From positions 372,001 through 436,000 of the forward strand of contig QVIN01000006.1 in the NCBI GenBank assembly GCA_003416985.1: a DNA stretch of 64,000 nt, in the 5' to 3' direction. Below are positions 11,649 to 22,117 of the stretch, in pieces. The position numbers were made by a program, and so were the translations under genes. The notes beneath the pieces were generated by a model. The model had not been told where the DNA came from. It saw only the letters and a program-made list of their open reading frames with translations, and did no database searches. Source of the stretch: Duganella sp. BJB480. Lineage in GTDB: Bacteria > Pseudomonadota > Gammaproteobacteria > Burkholderiales > Burkholderiaceae_D. How positions within the stretch are numbered: position 1 is the first letter of the stretch; each line of letters starts with the position of its first letter.

Positions 11649-12062
11649 ATGAAATTCAATCACCTCAGCTTCCCGTCGAAGGACGTCACCGCCACCGTGG
11701 ATTTTTTCGTCCGCCAACTGGGCTGCACCGCCGAGCGCTTCGGCGACACCGCCGTGCTGAAACGCGCGGGCTTCGATATCGTCATCGAGGACGCCAGCGA
11801 TCGCGACGTCAACTGGCCGCACAACTTCCATTTGGGTTTTGAGCTGCCGGGCATAGACGAAGTCCGCAGCCTGTACCGCCGCTTCAAGGACGACGGCGTC
11901 GTCATGAAGACCGAGGTCTTCTACCACGCGCGCGGCTCGCGTTTCTTCTGCGAGGCGCCGGGCGGCCTGCTCTTCGAGATCAACACGCGCGCCGATGCCG
12001 AGCAAGCCTACCGCGCCGGTTTCGCGCCGGTGGCCGAGCTGGACGCGGAGCGGGTAAAATAG
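11649..12062 (+). CDS. VOC-family (glyoxalase-fold) protein
   Basis: A 137-residue vicinal oxygen chelate protein. Two beta-alpha-beta-beta-beta halves are visible: MKFNHLSFPSKDVTATVDFF to DIVIEDA, and NFHLGFELPGIDEVRSLYRR to GGLLFEINTR. Candidate metal ligands are H5 in the first strand, the His in HLGFEL and the Glu in LLFEI. Family members include glyoxalases, dioxygenases and antibiotic-binding proteins; the substrate is not readable here. AGGAG lies 7 bases before the ATG. Confidence 0.85.
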   Translation: MKFNHLSFPSKDVTATVDFFVRQLGCTAERFGDTAVLKRAGFDIVIEDASDRDVNWPHNFHLGFELPGIDEVRSLYRRFKDDGVVMKTEVFYHARGSRFFCEAPGGLLFEINTRADAEQAYRAGFAPVAELDAERVK

Positions 12063-12092
12063 CGTCTTTTACACATAAGCATTCCTACTTCG

Positions 12093-13502
12093 ATGACTAC
12101 TGCACCAGCCAAGCCAGTCCGCACCCGTTTCGCACCGAGCCCGACCGGCTACCTCCACCTGGGCGGCGCCCGCACGGCGCTGTACTCCTGGGCCTACGCC
12201 CGTCACTTCGGCGGCACCTTCGTGCTGCGCATCGAAGACACCGACCTGGAGCGCTCGACCCCGGAGGCGGTGCAGGCCATCATCGAAGGCATGGAGTGGC
12301 TGGGCCTGAGCCACGACGAAGGCCCGTTCTACCAGATGCAGCGCATGGACCGCTACCGCGAAGTCGTGGCGCAGATGCTGGAGGCGGGCACCGCCTACCA
12401 TTGTTACTCGTCGCCGGAAGAAGTCGAGGCGATGCGCGAGCGCATGCGCGAAGCGGGCGAGAAGCCGCGCTACGACGGCACCTGGCGCCCGGAGCCGGGC
12501 AAGACGCTGCCTGCCATCCCCGAAGGCCGCAAGCCGGTCGTGCGCTTCAAGAACCCGCTGGACGGCGAAGTGACCTGGGACGATTTCGTCAAGGGCACCA
12601 TCACCATCGGCAATAAGGAACTGGACGACCTGGTCATCGCCCGCCCGGACGGCACGCCGACCTACAACTTCTGCGTGGCCGTCGACGACTGGGACATGCA
12701 GATCAGCCACGTGCTGCGCGGCGACGACCACGTCAACAACACGCCACGCCAGATCAACATCCTGCGCGCGATCGGCGCGCCGCTGCCGCTGTACGGCCAC
12801 CTGCCGATGATCCTCGGCGCCGACGGCCAGAAAATGTCCAAGCGCAAGGACGCGGTCAACGTCATGGACTACCCGGCGCAAGGCTATCTGCCGGAAGCGA
12901 TCCTGAACTACCTGGCGCGCCTGGGCTGGAGCCACGGCGACGACGAGGTGTTCTCGATGGAGCAGGTGTGCAGCTGGTTCGACGGCACCCACCTGTCCAA
13001 CTCTGCCGCGCAGTTCAACATCGAAAAGCTGAACTGGCTCAACAACCACTACATCAAGCAGGCCGACAACGAACGTCTGGCCGCGCTGGCGCAGCCGCGC
13101 ATGCTGGCGGCCGGCGCCGTGTTCGACGGCGCGCCCGCGCTGCCGGCCGTGCTGGCACTGATGAAGGAGCGCGTCAACACCGTCAACGAACTGGCCGACG
13201 CCGCCATGCTGTTCTACCGCGCGCCGCAGCCGGACGCGGCGCTGATGGCCCAGCACCTGACCGACGCCGTCAAGCCGGCGCTGGCGCAGTTCGCCGAACG
13301 TTGCGCCACGGTGGAGTGGACCAAGGAAGCGCTGGCCGCGATGATCAAGGAAGTGTTGGCCGCCAACGGCCTGAAGATGCCGCAGATGGCCATGCCGCTG
13401 CGCCTGATCGTCACCGGCCAATTGCAAACGCCGGCCATCGATGCGGTGTTGCAGATCTTCGGCCGCGAAGCCATCGTTGCGCGCTTGGCGAAATTTTTGT
13501 GA
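12093..13502 (+). CDS. gltX: Glutamyl-tRNA synthetase
   Basis: A 469-residue class I synthetase that attaches glutamate to tRNA-Glu. The N-terminus has the Rossmann catalytic core with the HIGH-equivalent HLGG (APSPTGYLHLGGARTALYS) and FVLRIEDTDLERSTPE. The KMSKR loop is in GQKMSKRKDAVNVMDYP. A helical anticodon-binding domain ends the protein. Length matches bacterial GltX. Five genes for its substrate tRNA-Glu lie immediately downstream. Confidence 0.97.
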   Translation: MTTAPAKPVRTRFAPSPTGYLHLGGARTALYSWAYARHFGGTFVLRIEDTDLERSTPEAVQAIIEGMEWLGLSHDEGPFYQMQRMDRYREVVAQMLEAGTAYHCYSSPEEVEAMRERMREAGEKPRYDGTWRPEPGKTLPAIPEGRKPVVRFKNPLDGEVTWDDFVKGTITIGNKELDDLVIARPDGTPTYNFCVAVDDWDMQISHVLRGDDHVNNTPRQINILRAIGAPLPLYGHLPMILGADGQKMSKRKDAVNVMDYPAQGYLPEAILNYLARLGWSHGDDEVFSMEQVCSWFDGTHLSNSAAQFNIEKLNWLNNHYIKQADNERLAALAQPRMLAAGAVFDGAPALPAVLALMKERVNTVNELADAAMLFYRAPQPDAALMAQHLTDAVKPALAQFAERCATVEWTKEALAAMIKEVLAANGLKMPQMAMPLRLIVTGQLQTPAIDAVLQIFGREAIVARLAKFL

Positions 13503-13540
13503 TTCTGACTTGAATCCTGAGCAAAGTTGCAAAAGGGTAT

Positions 13541-13568
13541 TTGCATAGCGCAGCTTCTTTGCTATACT
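13541..13568 (+). promoter_or_regulatory. Promoter of the tRNA-Ala/Glu array
   Basis: TTGCAT and the extended -10 TGCTATACT are separated by 16 bases, 18 bases before the first tRNA-Ala. It is the only good promoter between gltX and the first tRNA. Confidence 0.6.
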
Positions 13569-13586
13569 CTTGTTTCTGCAGCAAAC

Positions 13587-13662
<76 letters not shown>

Positions 13663-13685
13663 CGTTGCAGAATTGGTTGTTCGCA

Positions 13686-13761
13686 GTCCCCATCGTCTAG
13701 AGGCCTAGGACATCACCCTTTCACGGTGAGTACGGGGGTTCGAATCCCCCTGGGGACGCCA
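13686..13761 (+). tRNA. tRNA-Glu (anticodon UUC), copy 1
   Basis: 76 bases with encoded CCA. Acceptor GTCCCCA/TGGGGAC, anticodon stem TCACC/GGTGA with loop CTTTCAC giving anticodon UUC, T arm GGGGG-TTCGAAT-CCCCC. It follows tRNA-Ala copy 1 by 23 bases. Confidence 0.97.
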
Positions 13762-13844
13762 AGTTGTAGATGTTGTAGTTGACGTTGTTTGTACTGATTG
13801 TTTGATGTTTGGCGTTACGCTGGATAGATACAAGTAGTGAGAAC

Positions 13845-13869
13845 AAAAGTCGCGCAAGCGGCTTTTATT
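13845..13869 (+). terminator. Possible terminator after the first Ala-Glu pair
   Basis: AAAAGTCGC pairs with GCGGCTTTT (one G-U pair) across a GCAA tetraloop, followed by ATTATTT. If active, it would separate the first tRNA pair from the rest; no equally good promoter is seen after it. Confidence 0.45.
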
Positions 13870-13882
13870 ATTTCTGCGCCCG

Positions 13883-13958
<76 letters not shown>

Positions 13959-13999
13959 CCGCGCGGAAGTGATGACGATAGTAGTGCCGTAGTTCCAAG

Positions 14000-14075
14000 G
14001 TCCCCATCGTCTAGAGGCCTAGGACATCACCCTTTCACGGTGAGTACGGGGGTTCGAATCCCCCTGGGGACGCCA
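14000..14075 (+). tRNA. tRNA-Glu (anticodon UUC), copy 2
   Basis: Identical to tRNA-Glu copy 1, with encoded CCA; it lies 41 bases after tRNA-Ala copy 2. Confidence 0.97.
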
Positions 14076-14132
14076 GCTTTGCCAGGCTGATGAGTAGTAA
14101 ATGCAGTACGACAGAAGACTTTCTGCGCCCGG

Positions 14133-14208
<76 letters not shown>

Positions 14209-14230
14209 TTAGCGCAGGAAGCACCGACAT

Positions 14231-14306
14231 GTCCCCATCGTCTAGAGGCCTAGGACATCACCCTTTCACGGTGAGTACGGGGGTTCGAATCCCCCTGGGG
14301 ACGCCA
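14231..14306 (+). tRNA. tRNA-Glu (anticodon UUC), copy 3
   Basis: Identical to the other tRNA-Glu copies. It is the last member of the Ala-Glu doublets and is followed at once by a terminator. Confidence 0.97.
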
Positions 14307-14313
14307 GCATCGC

Positions 14314-14340
14314 AAAAGCCGCCTTGAGCGGCTTTTTTGT
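14314..14340 (+). terminator. Intrinsic terminator of the Ala-Glu array
   Basis: AAAAGCCGC (14314-14322) pairs perfectly with GCGGCTTTT (14328-14336) across a 5-base loop and runs into further T residues. Confidence 0.85.
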
Positions 14341-14397
14341 TTTCATTGCCAACCCGTCCATGTTTCGGGTTTTTCCTGTAAAAACAAGGGTTTGCTA

Positions 14398-14426
14398 TTG
14401 CCTTCGGCGAATTTGACTGCTATGAT
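14398..14426 (+). promoter_or_regulatory. Promoter of the two solitary tRNA-Glu genes
   Basis: TTGCCT and TATGAT (with an extended TGC before it) are spaced by 17 bases and lie 15 bases before tRNA-Glu copy 4. They come after a strong terminator, so copies 4 and 5 form a separate unit. Confidence 0.65.
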
Positions 14427-14441
14427 TCGCGCCTTGGAAAA

Positions 14442-14517
14442 GTCCCCATCGTCTAGAGGCCTAGGACATCACCCTTTCACGGTGAGTACGGGGGTTCGAA
14501 TCCCCCTGGGGACGCCA
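14442..14517 (+). tRNA. tRNA-Glu (anticodon UUC), copy 4
   Basis: Identical to the other Glu copies but not paired with an Ala gene; it has its own upstream promoter. Confidence 0.97.
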
Positions 14518-14568
14518 GGATTTTTCCAGCAAGGTCGGCGCAGTTGATACGCGCTCGGACAGATTTCT

Positions 14569-14644
14569 GTCCCCATCGTCTAGAGGCCTAGGACATCACC
14601 CTTTCACGGTGAGTACGGGGGTTCGAATCCCCCTGGGGACGCCA
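14569..14644 (+). tRNA. tRNA-Glu (anticodon UUC), copy 5
   Basis: Identical to the other Glu copies; last tRNA of the cluster, 51 bases after copy 4. Confidence 0.97.
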
Positions 14645-14656
14645 GTCAAGCAGCAC

Positions 14657-14689
14657 ATGCAAAAAGCCGCCTCGCGCGGCTTTTTGCAT
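14657..14689. terminator. Strong bidirectional terminator
   Basis: A perfect 14-bp stem (ATGCAAAAAGCCGC with GCGGCTTTTTGCAT) and a 5-base loop CTCGC. The A and T tracts on both sides let it end the tRNA-Glu transcript and the convergent subtilase transcript that stops 9 bases away. Confidence 0.9.
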
Positions 14690-14697
14690 TTCCAGGC

Positions 14698-16713
<2,016 letters not shown>

Positions 16714-16724
16714 GGACTTTCCTT

Positions 16725-17021
16725 TCACATCATCGGATCGGACGGCGCGCTGTCGAACAGCGACAGCGGCTGGTCCGGTTCTATCGTCAATTGTTGGGAG
16801 GGCTTGCCGGCGCTGCGGAAATGCAGCTCCAGCAGGCGCGCTTTGTCGGGACTGATTTCAACGACCGCCGTGTGCGGCTGGTCGCGCGGGCCGATGACGT
16901 CGACCACGTCGATCTCGGGATCGACGTCGGCCAGCGCCAGAAAATCGGTCAGCGGCGCGCTGTCGGCGGCATGGATCAGATACCTGGCTTTGTTGGCCGA
17001 CGCGGCTTGCGTTTCTGTCAT
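16725..17021 (-). CDS. Stand-alone protease prodomain-like protein (putative subtilase inhibitor/chaperone)
   Basis: 98 residues, no signal peptide. By eye its whole length aligns with residues ~80-180 of the adjacent subtilase: ARYLIHAAD versus KQYVIAPRQ; DPEIDVVDVIGPRDQ versus SNDIEVVDTVGPKSV; TAVVEISPDKARLLE versus GVLVARMTEQKAAML; and TIEPDQPLSLFDSAP versus LVEHDQHLNLMDPAL. The family is not one I can name, but prodomain-like proteins (inhibitor I9 type) act as folding chaperones and inhibitors of subtilases, so a regulatory partner is the simplest idea. It ends 11 bases before the protease start, and GGAGA precedes its ATG. Co-transcription is very likely. Confidence 0.7.
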   Translation of the reverse strand: MTETQAASANKARYLIHAADSAPLTDFLALADVDPEIDVVDVIGPRDQPHTAVVEISPDKARLLELHFRSAGKPSQQLTIEPDQPLSLFDSAPSDPMM

Positions 17022-17105
17022 GGGGATCTCCTTGAAAAGAGCGGCGCCCTCCGTGGCCGCCGCCGGAGGGCAGGACTGCGGCGCCGTCGGCGCCGCAGCG
17101 GTGGA

Positions 17106-18240
17106 TCAATGCAGGGTCTGGCCGCCGTACAGCGAGTTGGCGGCGTTGGCCAGCTGCGCCTGTTGCGTCAGTTGGGCCAGCTGCGCCTGCTGCTGCGCAT
17201 AGGCCTGCGTCACCGGATCGGTACCGAACGGCAGCATGCCACCCAGCTGGCCGGCGATGCCGCCGATGGTGTTGCCCAGGCCGGAATTACCAAACGCGCC
17301 GCCGATGGCGCCACCCAGCGGCTGGGCCACGCTCTTGATGATGTTGCCGAACCAGCCTTGCGGCGCCAGCCCTTGCAGCTGTTGCAGCTGCGCGTCCTGG
17401 GCCTGCTGCGCGTAGGCCTGCGCCACGGGATCGGCCGCGAACGGCAGCATGTTGGCGATGCCGGGGATGGACTGGCCGATGCCGGGGCTGCCGATCGGCT
17501 GGCTGAAGATCGGGGGGCTCATGACGCCGGTGTTGGTGCGGTTGCGCAGCAGGTTACTCAACCAGCCCTGTGGCGACAGCGCCTGCGCTTGCAGCTGCGC
17601 CGCCTGTTGCGCATACGCTTGCTGCACCGGATCGGCCGCGAACGGCAGCATGCCGCCCAGTTGGCCGGCGATGCCGCCGATGGTGTTGCCCAGGCCGGAG
17701 TTGCCGAAGGCGCCGCCGATCATGCCGCCCAATGGCTGGGCCACGCTCTTGATGATGTTGCCGAACCAGCCCTGCGGCGCCAGGCCTTGCGCCTGCAGCT
17801 GCTGCAGCTGTTGGAGTTGCTGCTGCTGCGCCGCCTGCTGCGCGTAGGCCTGCGTCACCGGATCGGCCGCGAACGGCAGCATGCCGCCCAGCTGGCCGGC
17901 GATGCCGCCGATGGTGTTGCCCAGGCCGGCGTTACCGAACGCGCCGCCGATGGCGCCGCCCAGGGGTTGGGCCACGCTCTTGATGATGTTGCCGAACCAG
18001 CCCTGCGGTGCGAGCTGTGCCTGTTGCAGCTGTTGCAGTTGCTGTTGTTGTGCTTGTTGTGCGTAGGCCGCCGTCACCGGGTCGACGCCCAGCGGCAGGA
18101 AGGCGCCGCCGATGCCGCCGGCCGCCTGGCCGATCTGGCTGCCCAGGTGCGAGTTGCCGAACAGGCCGCCGATGCCGCGGCCGATCAGGCCACCCAGCGG
18201 GGCGCCCAGCAGACTGCCGAAGAAGCCTTGCGGCGCCAGG
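17106..18240 (-). repeat. DNA-level tandem repeat inside the repeat-protein gene
   Basis: Five coding repeats of about 180 bases separated by 24-51-base Gln-codon linkers. The block containing AACCAGCC(C/T)TGCGGCG and TTGATGATGTTGCCG recurs with few changes in units 2, 3 and 5. The near-identity at DNA level points to recent duplication or gene conversion and makes copy-number change likely. Confidence 0.75.
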
Positions 18241-18296
18241 CCGCCGAACTGTTGCGGTGCTAGTTGTTGTGCATAGTATTGTTGGTACTCGTTCAT
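17106..18296 (-). CDS. Glycine-zipper-like tandem repeat protein, five units
   Basis: 396 residues, no signal peptide and no known domain. After a short Gln/Tyr start, five ~60-residue units follow at about residues 20-81, 95-154, 172-231, 240-298 and 310-369. The consensus begins LAPQGWFGNIIKSVAQPLGG, runs through AIGGAFGNSGLGNTIGG and IAGQLGGMLPFAADPV, and ends TQAYAQQ. Gln/Leu-rich linkers (QQQQLQQLQQ) join them. Units 2, 3 and 5 are almost identical; unit 1 is diverged; unit 4 has lost the GG-rich core (RNRTNTGVMSPPIFSQPIGS). The small-residue GxxxG pattern suggests helix packing into membranes or a self-assembling scaffold. It is first in an apparent operon with the prodomain-like protein and the subtilase. 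Function unknown. Confidence 0.8.
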   Translation of the reverse strand: MNEYQQYYAQQLAPQQFGGLAPQGFFGSLLGAPLGGLIGRGIGGLFGNSHLGSQIGQAAGGIGGAFLPLGVDPVTAAYAQQAQQQQLQQLQQAQLAPQGWFGNIIKSVAQPLGGAIGGAFGNAGLGNTIGGIAGQLGGMLPFAADPVTQAYAQQAAQQQQLQQLQQLQAQGLAPQGWFGNIIKSVAQPLGGMIGGAFGNSGLGNTIGGIAGQLGGMLPFAADPVQQAYAQQAAQLQAQALSPQGWLSNLLRNRTNTGVMSPPIFSQPIGSPGIGQSIPGIANMLPFAADPVAQAYAQQAQDAQLQQLQGLAPQGWFGNIIKSVAQPLGGAIGGAFGNSGLGNTIGGIAGQLGGMLPFGTDPVTQAYAQQQAQLAQLTQQAQLANAANSLYGGQTLH

Positions 18297-18452
18297 GACA
18301 TCTCCTTGTTGTGATTGCTGTGGGCCAGCGCGGCCTGAGGACCGGCGCTGGAAGGGGTTGGACCGGGCCGGCCAGCCGAAAGTTTTGGTATTCTTGGTGG
18401 CCGCCGCGCGTTAATCAGGTATCATCCAGCCTCTCTTTTTCTCCGCTCCGCC

Positions 18453-19607
18453 ATGACGACATTCCGCCGCCTCGATCTGTTCTGCCGTGTAGTCGACAAC
18501 TACGGCGACATCGGCATCTGCTGGCGCCTGGCGCGCCAGCTGCGGCGCGAGCACGGCCTGGCCGTCACGCTGTGGGTCGACGACCTGGCCAGCTTCCGCC
18601 GCATCTGTCCCGAGGTCGACACCGGCGCCGCCAGCCAGCAGCTCGACGGCGTCACCGTGCGCCACTGGGCCAGCCAGGATGGCGCGTTCACGCCGGCCGA
18701 CGTGGCCGACATCGTCATCGAATTCTTCGCCGTCGACATCCCGCCCGGCTACATCGAGGCGATGGCGCAGTGCGAACCGCGGCCGGTGTGGTTCAACCTG
18801 GAGGGCTTGACGGCGGAGGAGTGGGTCGAAGGCTGTCATCGCCTGACGTCGCCGCATCCGCGCCTGCCGCTGACCAAGCACTTCTTCTTCCCCGGCTTCA
18901 CGGACAAGACCGGCGGCCTGCTGCGCGAGGCGGAGCTCGATGAACAGCGCCGCCGGTTCCAGGCTTCGCCGGCGGAGATGGCGCAGTTTCTGGCGCGTTT
19001 CGGCGTCACGCCGGCCGAGATGGTGGCCACCAAGGTCTCGCTGTTCTGCTACCCGCACGCGCCGGTGTCGGCGCTGCTGGACGTGTGGCGCGCGGGCGAC
19101 CGGGCCGTCACCTGCCTGGTGCCGGAAGGTGTGGCGGCCGAGGCGGTGCGAGCCTTCCTCGGCACCGACGCCACGACCGGCGCCAGCGCCACGCAAGGCG
19201 CGCTGACGCTGCGCGTGCTGCCCTTCGTGCCGCAGCCGGACTACGACAGATTGCTGTGGGCCTGCGACCTGAACTTCGTGCGCGGCGAGGATTCCTTCGT
19301 GCGCGCGCAGTGGGCGGGCAAGCCCTTCGTGTGGCACATCTACCCGCAGGACGAGAACCTGCACCACAAAAAATTGCGCGCCTTCCTGCAGCGCTACGCC
19401 GCCGGGCTCGATGCGCTGGACGAGTTCTCGCTGCGCTGGAACGGCGCGCCGACGGCGGGCGAGGGCAGCGACTGGGCGTCGCTGTGGCAAGCCTTCGCGC
19501 GCCAGATGCCGGCCATGGCCGAGCGCGCCGACACATGGCAAACGCAAATGCTGGCCAACGGCGATCTGGCCGCCAATTTGATAGCCTTCGCCGCCACGCT
19601 GAGATAG
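18453..19607 (+). CDS. earP: EF-P arginine rhamnosyltransferase EarP
   Basis: A 384-residue GT-B-like glycosyltransferase that moves rhamnose from dTDP-L-rhamnose to Arg32 of elongation factor P. Family features are the opening LDLFCRVVDNYGDIGICWRL, VTLWVDDLASFRRICPEV, the mid-protein FFFPGFTDKTGGLLRE, and the dTDP-rhamnose pocket region LNFVRGEDSFVRAQWAGKPF with VWHIYPQDE. It is followed by efp, its only known substrate, which carries the matching arginine. The pair is the standard beta-/some gammaproteobacterial arrangement, replacing the EpmA/EpmB lysine pathway. Confidence 0.95.
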   Translation: MTTFRRLDLFCRVVDNYGDIGICWRLARQLRREHGLAVTLWVDDLASFRRICPEVDTGAASQQLDGVTVRHWASQDGAFTPADVADIVIEFFAVDIPPGYIEAMAQCEPRPVWFNLEGLTAEEWVEGCHRLTSPHPRLPLTKHFFFPGFTDKTGGLLREAELDEQRRRFQASPAEMAQFLARFGVTPAEMVATKVSLFCYPHAPVSALLDVWRAGDRAVTCLVPEGVAAEAVRAFLGTDATTGASATQGALTLRVLPFVPQPDYDRLLWACDLNFVRGEDSFVRAQWAGKPFVWHIYPQDENLHHKKLRAFLQRYAAGLDALDEFSLRWNGAPTAGEGSDWASLWQAFARQMPAMAERADTWQTQMLANGDLAANLIAFAATLR

Positions 19608-19627
19608 GCGATGCTGGAAAAACAGGG

Positions 19628-19633
19628 TATAAT
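19628..19633 (+). promoter_or_regulatory. Probable -10 box of efp
   Basis: A perfect TATAAT lies just after the earP stop and about 107 bases before the efp start. No convincing -35 box is seen at the expected distance, so the long leader is provisional. Confidence 0.45.
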
Positions 19634-19739
19634 GCCGGGTTAATCTCTAGCGCATTTTTACCCGATCAACCGTGAGCTTTGGGCGTTTCGCCTGGCGACA
19701 GATGATTTTTACGCAACCTACTTTTTACGTACACTCTCT

Positions 19740-20315
19740 ATGAAACCTGCAAAAGAAATTCGTGTTGGCAACATCATCATGGTTGACAGCAAGCCTATGA
19801 TCGTTCTGCGCTCCGACGTCAACGGTTCGAGCCGCACGGGCTTCACCTACAAGTGGAAGATGAAGAATCTTCTGACCAACACCCCGATGGAAAACGTCTT
19901 CCGCGGCGACGACAAGTTCGACGTGGTGGTTCTGGACAAGAAGCCAGTGACCTACTCGTACTTCGCCGACCCGCTGTACGTCTTCATGGACGCCGACTAC
20001 GAACAGTACGAAATCGAAGAAGAAAACCTGGGCGACGCGCTGAACTACCTGAAGGACGGCATGGAATGCGAAGCCGTGTTCTACGACGGCAAAGCGATCT
20101 CGGTTGAACTGCCAACCACCATCGCACGTCAAGTGGTGTACTCGGAACCAGCCGTTAAAGGCAACACTTCGGGCAACGTCCTGAAGGAAGCCAAGATCGA
20201 AAACGCCATCGAAGCCCACCGCCACACCGTGCAAGTGCCGCTGTTCGTGAGCCAGGACGACGTCATCGAAATCGACACCCGCACCAACGAATACAAGCGT
20301 ATCGTTCGTAACTAA
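19740..20315 (+). CDS. efp: Elongation factor P
   Basis: A 191-residue three-domain beta-barrel factor that relieves ribosome stalling at proline runs. The N-terminal KOW-like domain carries the modification loop NGSSRTGFTY, with Arg at position 32, the residue rhamnosylated by EarP. The two OB domains follow (YVFMDADYEQYEIEEENLG; VVYSEPAVKGNTSGN and the C-terminal VPLFVSQDDVIEIDTRTNEY). The arginine, not lysine, agrees with the adjacent earP. Confidence 0.97.
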   Translation: MKPAKEIRVGNIIMVDSKPMIVLRSDVNGSSRTGFTYKWKMKNLLTNTPMENVFRGDDKFDVVVLDKKPVTYSYFADPLYVFMDADYEQYEIEEENLGDALNYLKDGMECEAVFYDGKAISVELPTTIARQVVYSEPAVKGNTSGNVLKEAKIENAIEAHRHTVQVPLFVSQDDVIEIDTRTNEYKRIVRN

Positions 20316-20330
20316 TCGGTTTTAGTTGCT

Positions 20331-20367
20331 AAAAAGCACGCCCGCATGATGCCGGCGTGCTTTTTTT
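20331..20367 (+). terminator. Intrinsic terminator of efp
   Basis: AAAAAGCACGCC pairs perfectly with GGCGTGCTTTTT (20354-20365) across an 11-base loop and continues into TT. The following ~130 bases to the amidase start are AT-rich and hold no gene. Confidence 0.9.
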
Positions 20368-20497
20368 ATTGGAAAATGGTAATTATTTTCTGATTTGTAA
20401 TAATTTTTGTGGTGTAGGTGGCAACACGCTGATATATTTATGCAACGCAATAAATAGTGCGCATTGGTGATCGGTTCAAACTACTCACGGGGATGGC

Positions 20498-22117
20498 ATG
20501 GATCGCAGGGAATTCGTTCGTATCGGCGTCGCGGCGGGCGCCATGGCTGGCAGCAACCGGATACTGGCGGCGCCGGCCGCTGCCGCATCCAAGCTCGGTC
20601 CCGGCGGCATCCTCGACGCGGGCGTGTGGGAACAGCAGCAGATGATGGAGGCCGGCAAGCTGACCTCGCACTCGCTGACCTCGCAATACCTGGCCCGCAT
20701 CAAGACCATCGACAAGTCCGGCCCCCGCCTCAACGCCATCATTGAAATCAATCCCGAAGCGCTGAAGATCGCGCTGGAGATGGACCGCGAGCGCAATCTC
20801 AAGCGCGTGCGTGGTCCGCTGCACGGCATCCCCGTCCTCCTCAAAGACAACATCGCCACCGGCGACCGCATGAGCACCACCGCCGGCTCGCTGGCGCTGA
20901 ACGGCGTGCGCGCCGCGCGCGACGCCCATGTGGCCGCCCAGCTGCGCGCGGCCGGCGCCGTCATCATCGGCAAGACCAACCTGAGCGAATGGGCCAATAT
21001 GCGCTCGACGCATTCGGTCAGCGGCTGGAGCGGGCGCGGCGGGTTGACCCTGAATCCGTATTCGCTGGACCGCAACTGCAGCGGCTCCAGTTCCGGCTCG
21101 GGCGCGGCGATCGCTGCCGGGCTGGCCACGTTGGCGGTCGGCACCGAGACCGACGGCTCGATCGTCTCGCCGGCCTCGATCTGCGGCGTGGTCGGCATCA
21201 AGCCGACGCTGGGACTGGTGAGCCGCAGCGGCATCATCCCGATCGCGCACTCGCAGGACACCGCCGGCCCGATGGCGCGCAGCGTCGCCGACGCCGCCTT
21301 GATGCTGGCCGCGATGACCGGCGTCGACGCCAGCGATCCGGTCACGAGGGAAGGCGCCGGCAAGGCGGGCGACTACCGCGCGGCGCTGGAGAAGGGCGGC
21401 CTGCAGGGCAAGCGCATCGGCGTGGCGCGCAACTTCTTCGGCAGCAACGACGAGCTGGACGCGGTGATCGAGAAAGCCTTGCTGGACTTGAAGGCGCAGG
21501 GCGCGATCCTGGTCGACACCGAAGTGCCCAATATCAGCAAATACGGCGACAGCGAGACCGAGGTGCTGCTGTACGAATTCAAGGCCGACCTGGCGGCCTA
21601 CCTGAAGGAATACGCGCCGCACGCTCCGGTGGCCAACATGGCCGACGTCATCGCCTACAACCAGAAGCACCACCAGCAAGAGCTGCCGTACTTCGGCCAG
21701 GAATACCTGGAACGCGCGCAGGCCAAGGGCGGCCTCGACACCCCTGCCTACCGCGAAGCCCTGGCCAACAACCAGCGTTATTCGCGCGCCGAAGGCATCG
21801 ACCAGGTCATGCGCGAGCACCGGCTCGACGCGCTGGTGGCGCCGACCGGCGGGCCGGCATGGCTGACCGACTTCATCAACGGCGACCATTTCGGCGGCAG
21901 CTTCTCATCGCCGGCGGCGGTGGCCGGCTACCCGCACATCACCGTGCCGGCGGGCTATGTGCACGGCCTGCCGGTCGGCCTATCGTTCGTCGGCGCCGCC
22001 TACAGCGAAGCGATGCTGATCCGCATGGCCTACAGCTACGAGCAAGCCACGCTACACCGCCGCGCCCCGCAATTCCCAGCCAGCGTCAACATTGGAAAAG
22101 CCTGGGGTCAAGTCTGA
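20498..22117 (+). CDS. Exported amidase-signature hydrolase
   Basis: 539 residues. The N-terminus has a twin-arginine-like leader (MDRREFVRIGVAAGAMAG) that suggests Tat export. The body is an amidase-signature enzyme with a Ser-cisSer-Lys triad: Lys116 in LLKDNIATGD, the cis-Ser in NCSGSSSGSG (about 197-199) and the nucleophile Ser221 in GTETDGSI. It cleaves amide bonds by an acyl-enzyme route; the substrate is unknown. The last codons and the stop fall inside a dispersed repeat (tggggtcaagtctga), so the C-terminal residues WGQV come from that element. Confidence 0.9.
   Translation: MDRREFVRIGVAAGAMAGSNRILAAPAAAASKLGPGGILDAGVWEQQQMMEAGKLTSHSLTSQYLARIKTIDKSGPRLNAIIEINPEALKIALEMDRERNLKRVRGPLHGIPVLLKDNIATGDRMSTTAGSLALNGVRAARDAHVAAQLRAAGAVIIGKTNLSEWANMRSTHSVSGWSGRGGLTLNPYSLDRNCSGSSSGSGAAIAAGLATLAVGTETDGSIVSPASICGVVGIKPTLGLVSRSGIIPIAHSQDTAGPMARSVADAALMLAAMTGVDASDPVTREGAGKAGDYRAALEKGGLQGKRIGVARNFFGSNDELDAVIEKALLDLKAQGAILVDTEVPNISKYGDSETEVLLYEFKADLAAYLKEYAPHAPVANMADVIAYNQKHHQQELPYFGQEYLERAQAKGGLDTPAYREALANNQRYSRAEGIDQVMREHRLDALVAPTGGPAWLTDFINGDHFGGSFSSPAAVAGYPHITVPAGYVHGLPVGLSFVGAAYSEAMLIRMAYSYEQATLHRRAPQFPASVNIGKAWGQV

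Noticed and set aside
17106..18296. Regularly spaced repeats considered as a CRISPR array
   Set aside because: Units are ~180 bases, remain in one open frame, and spacers are Gln-codon linkers; no cas genes nearby.
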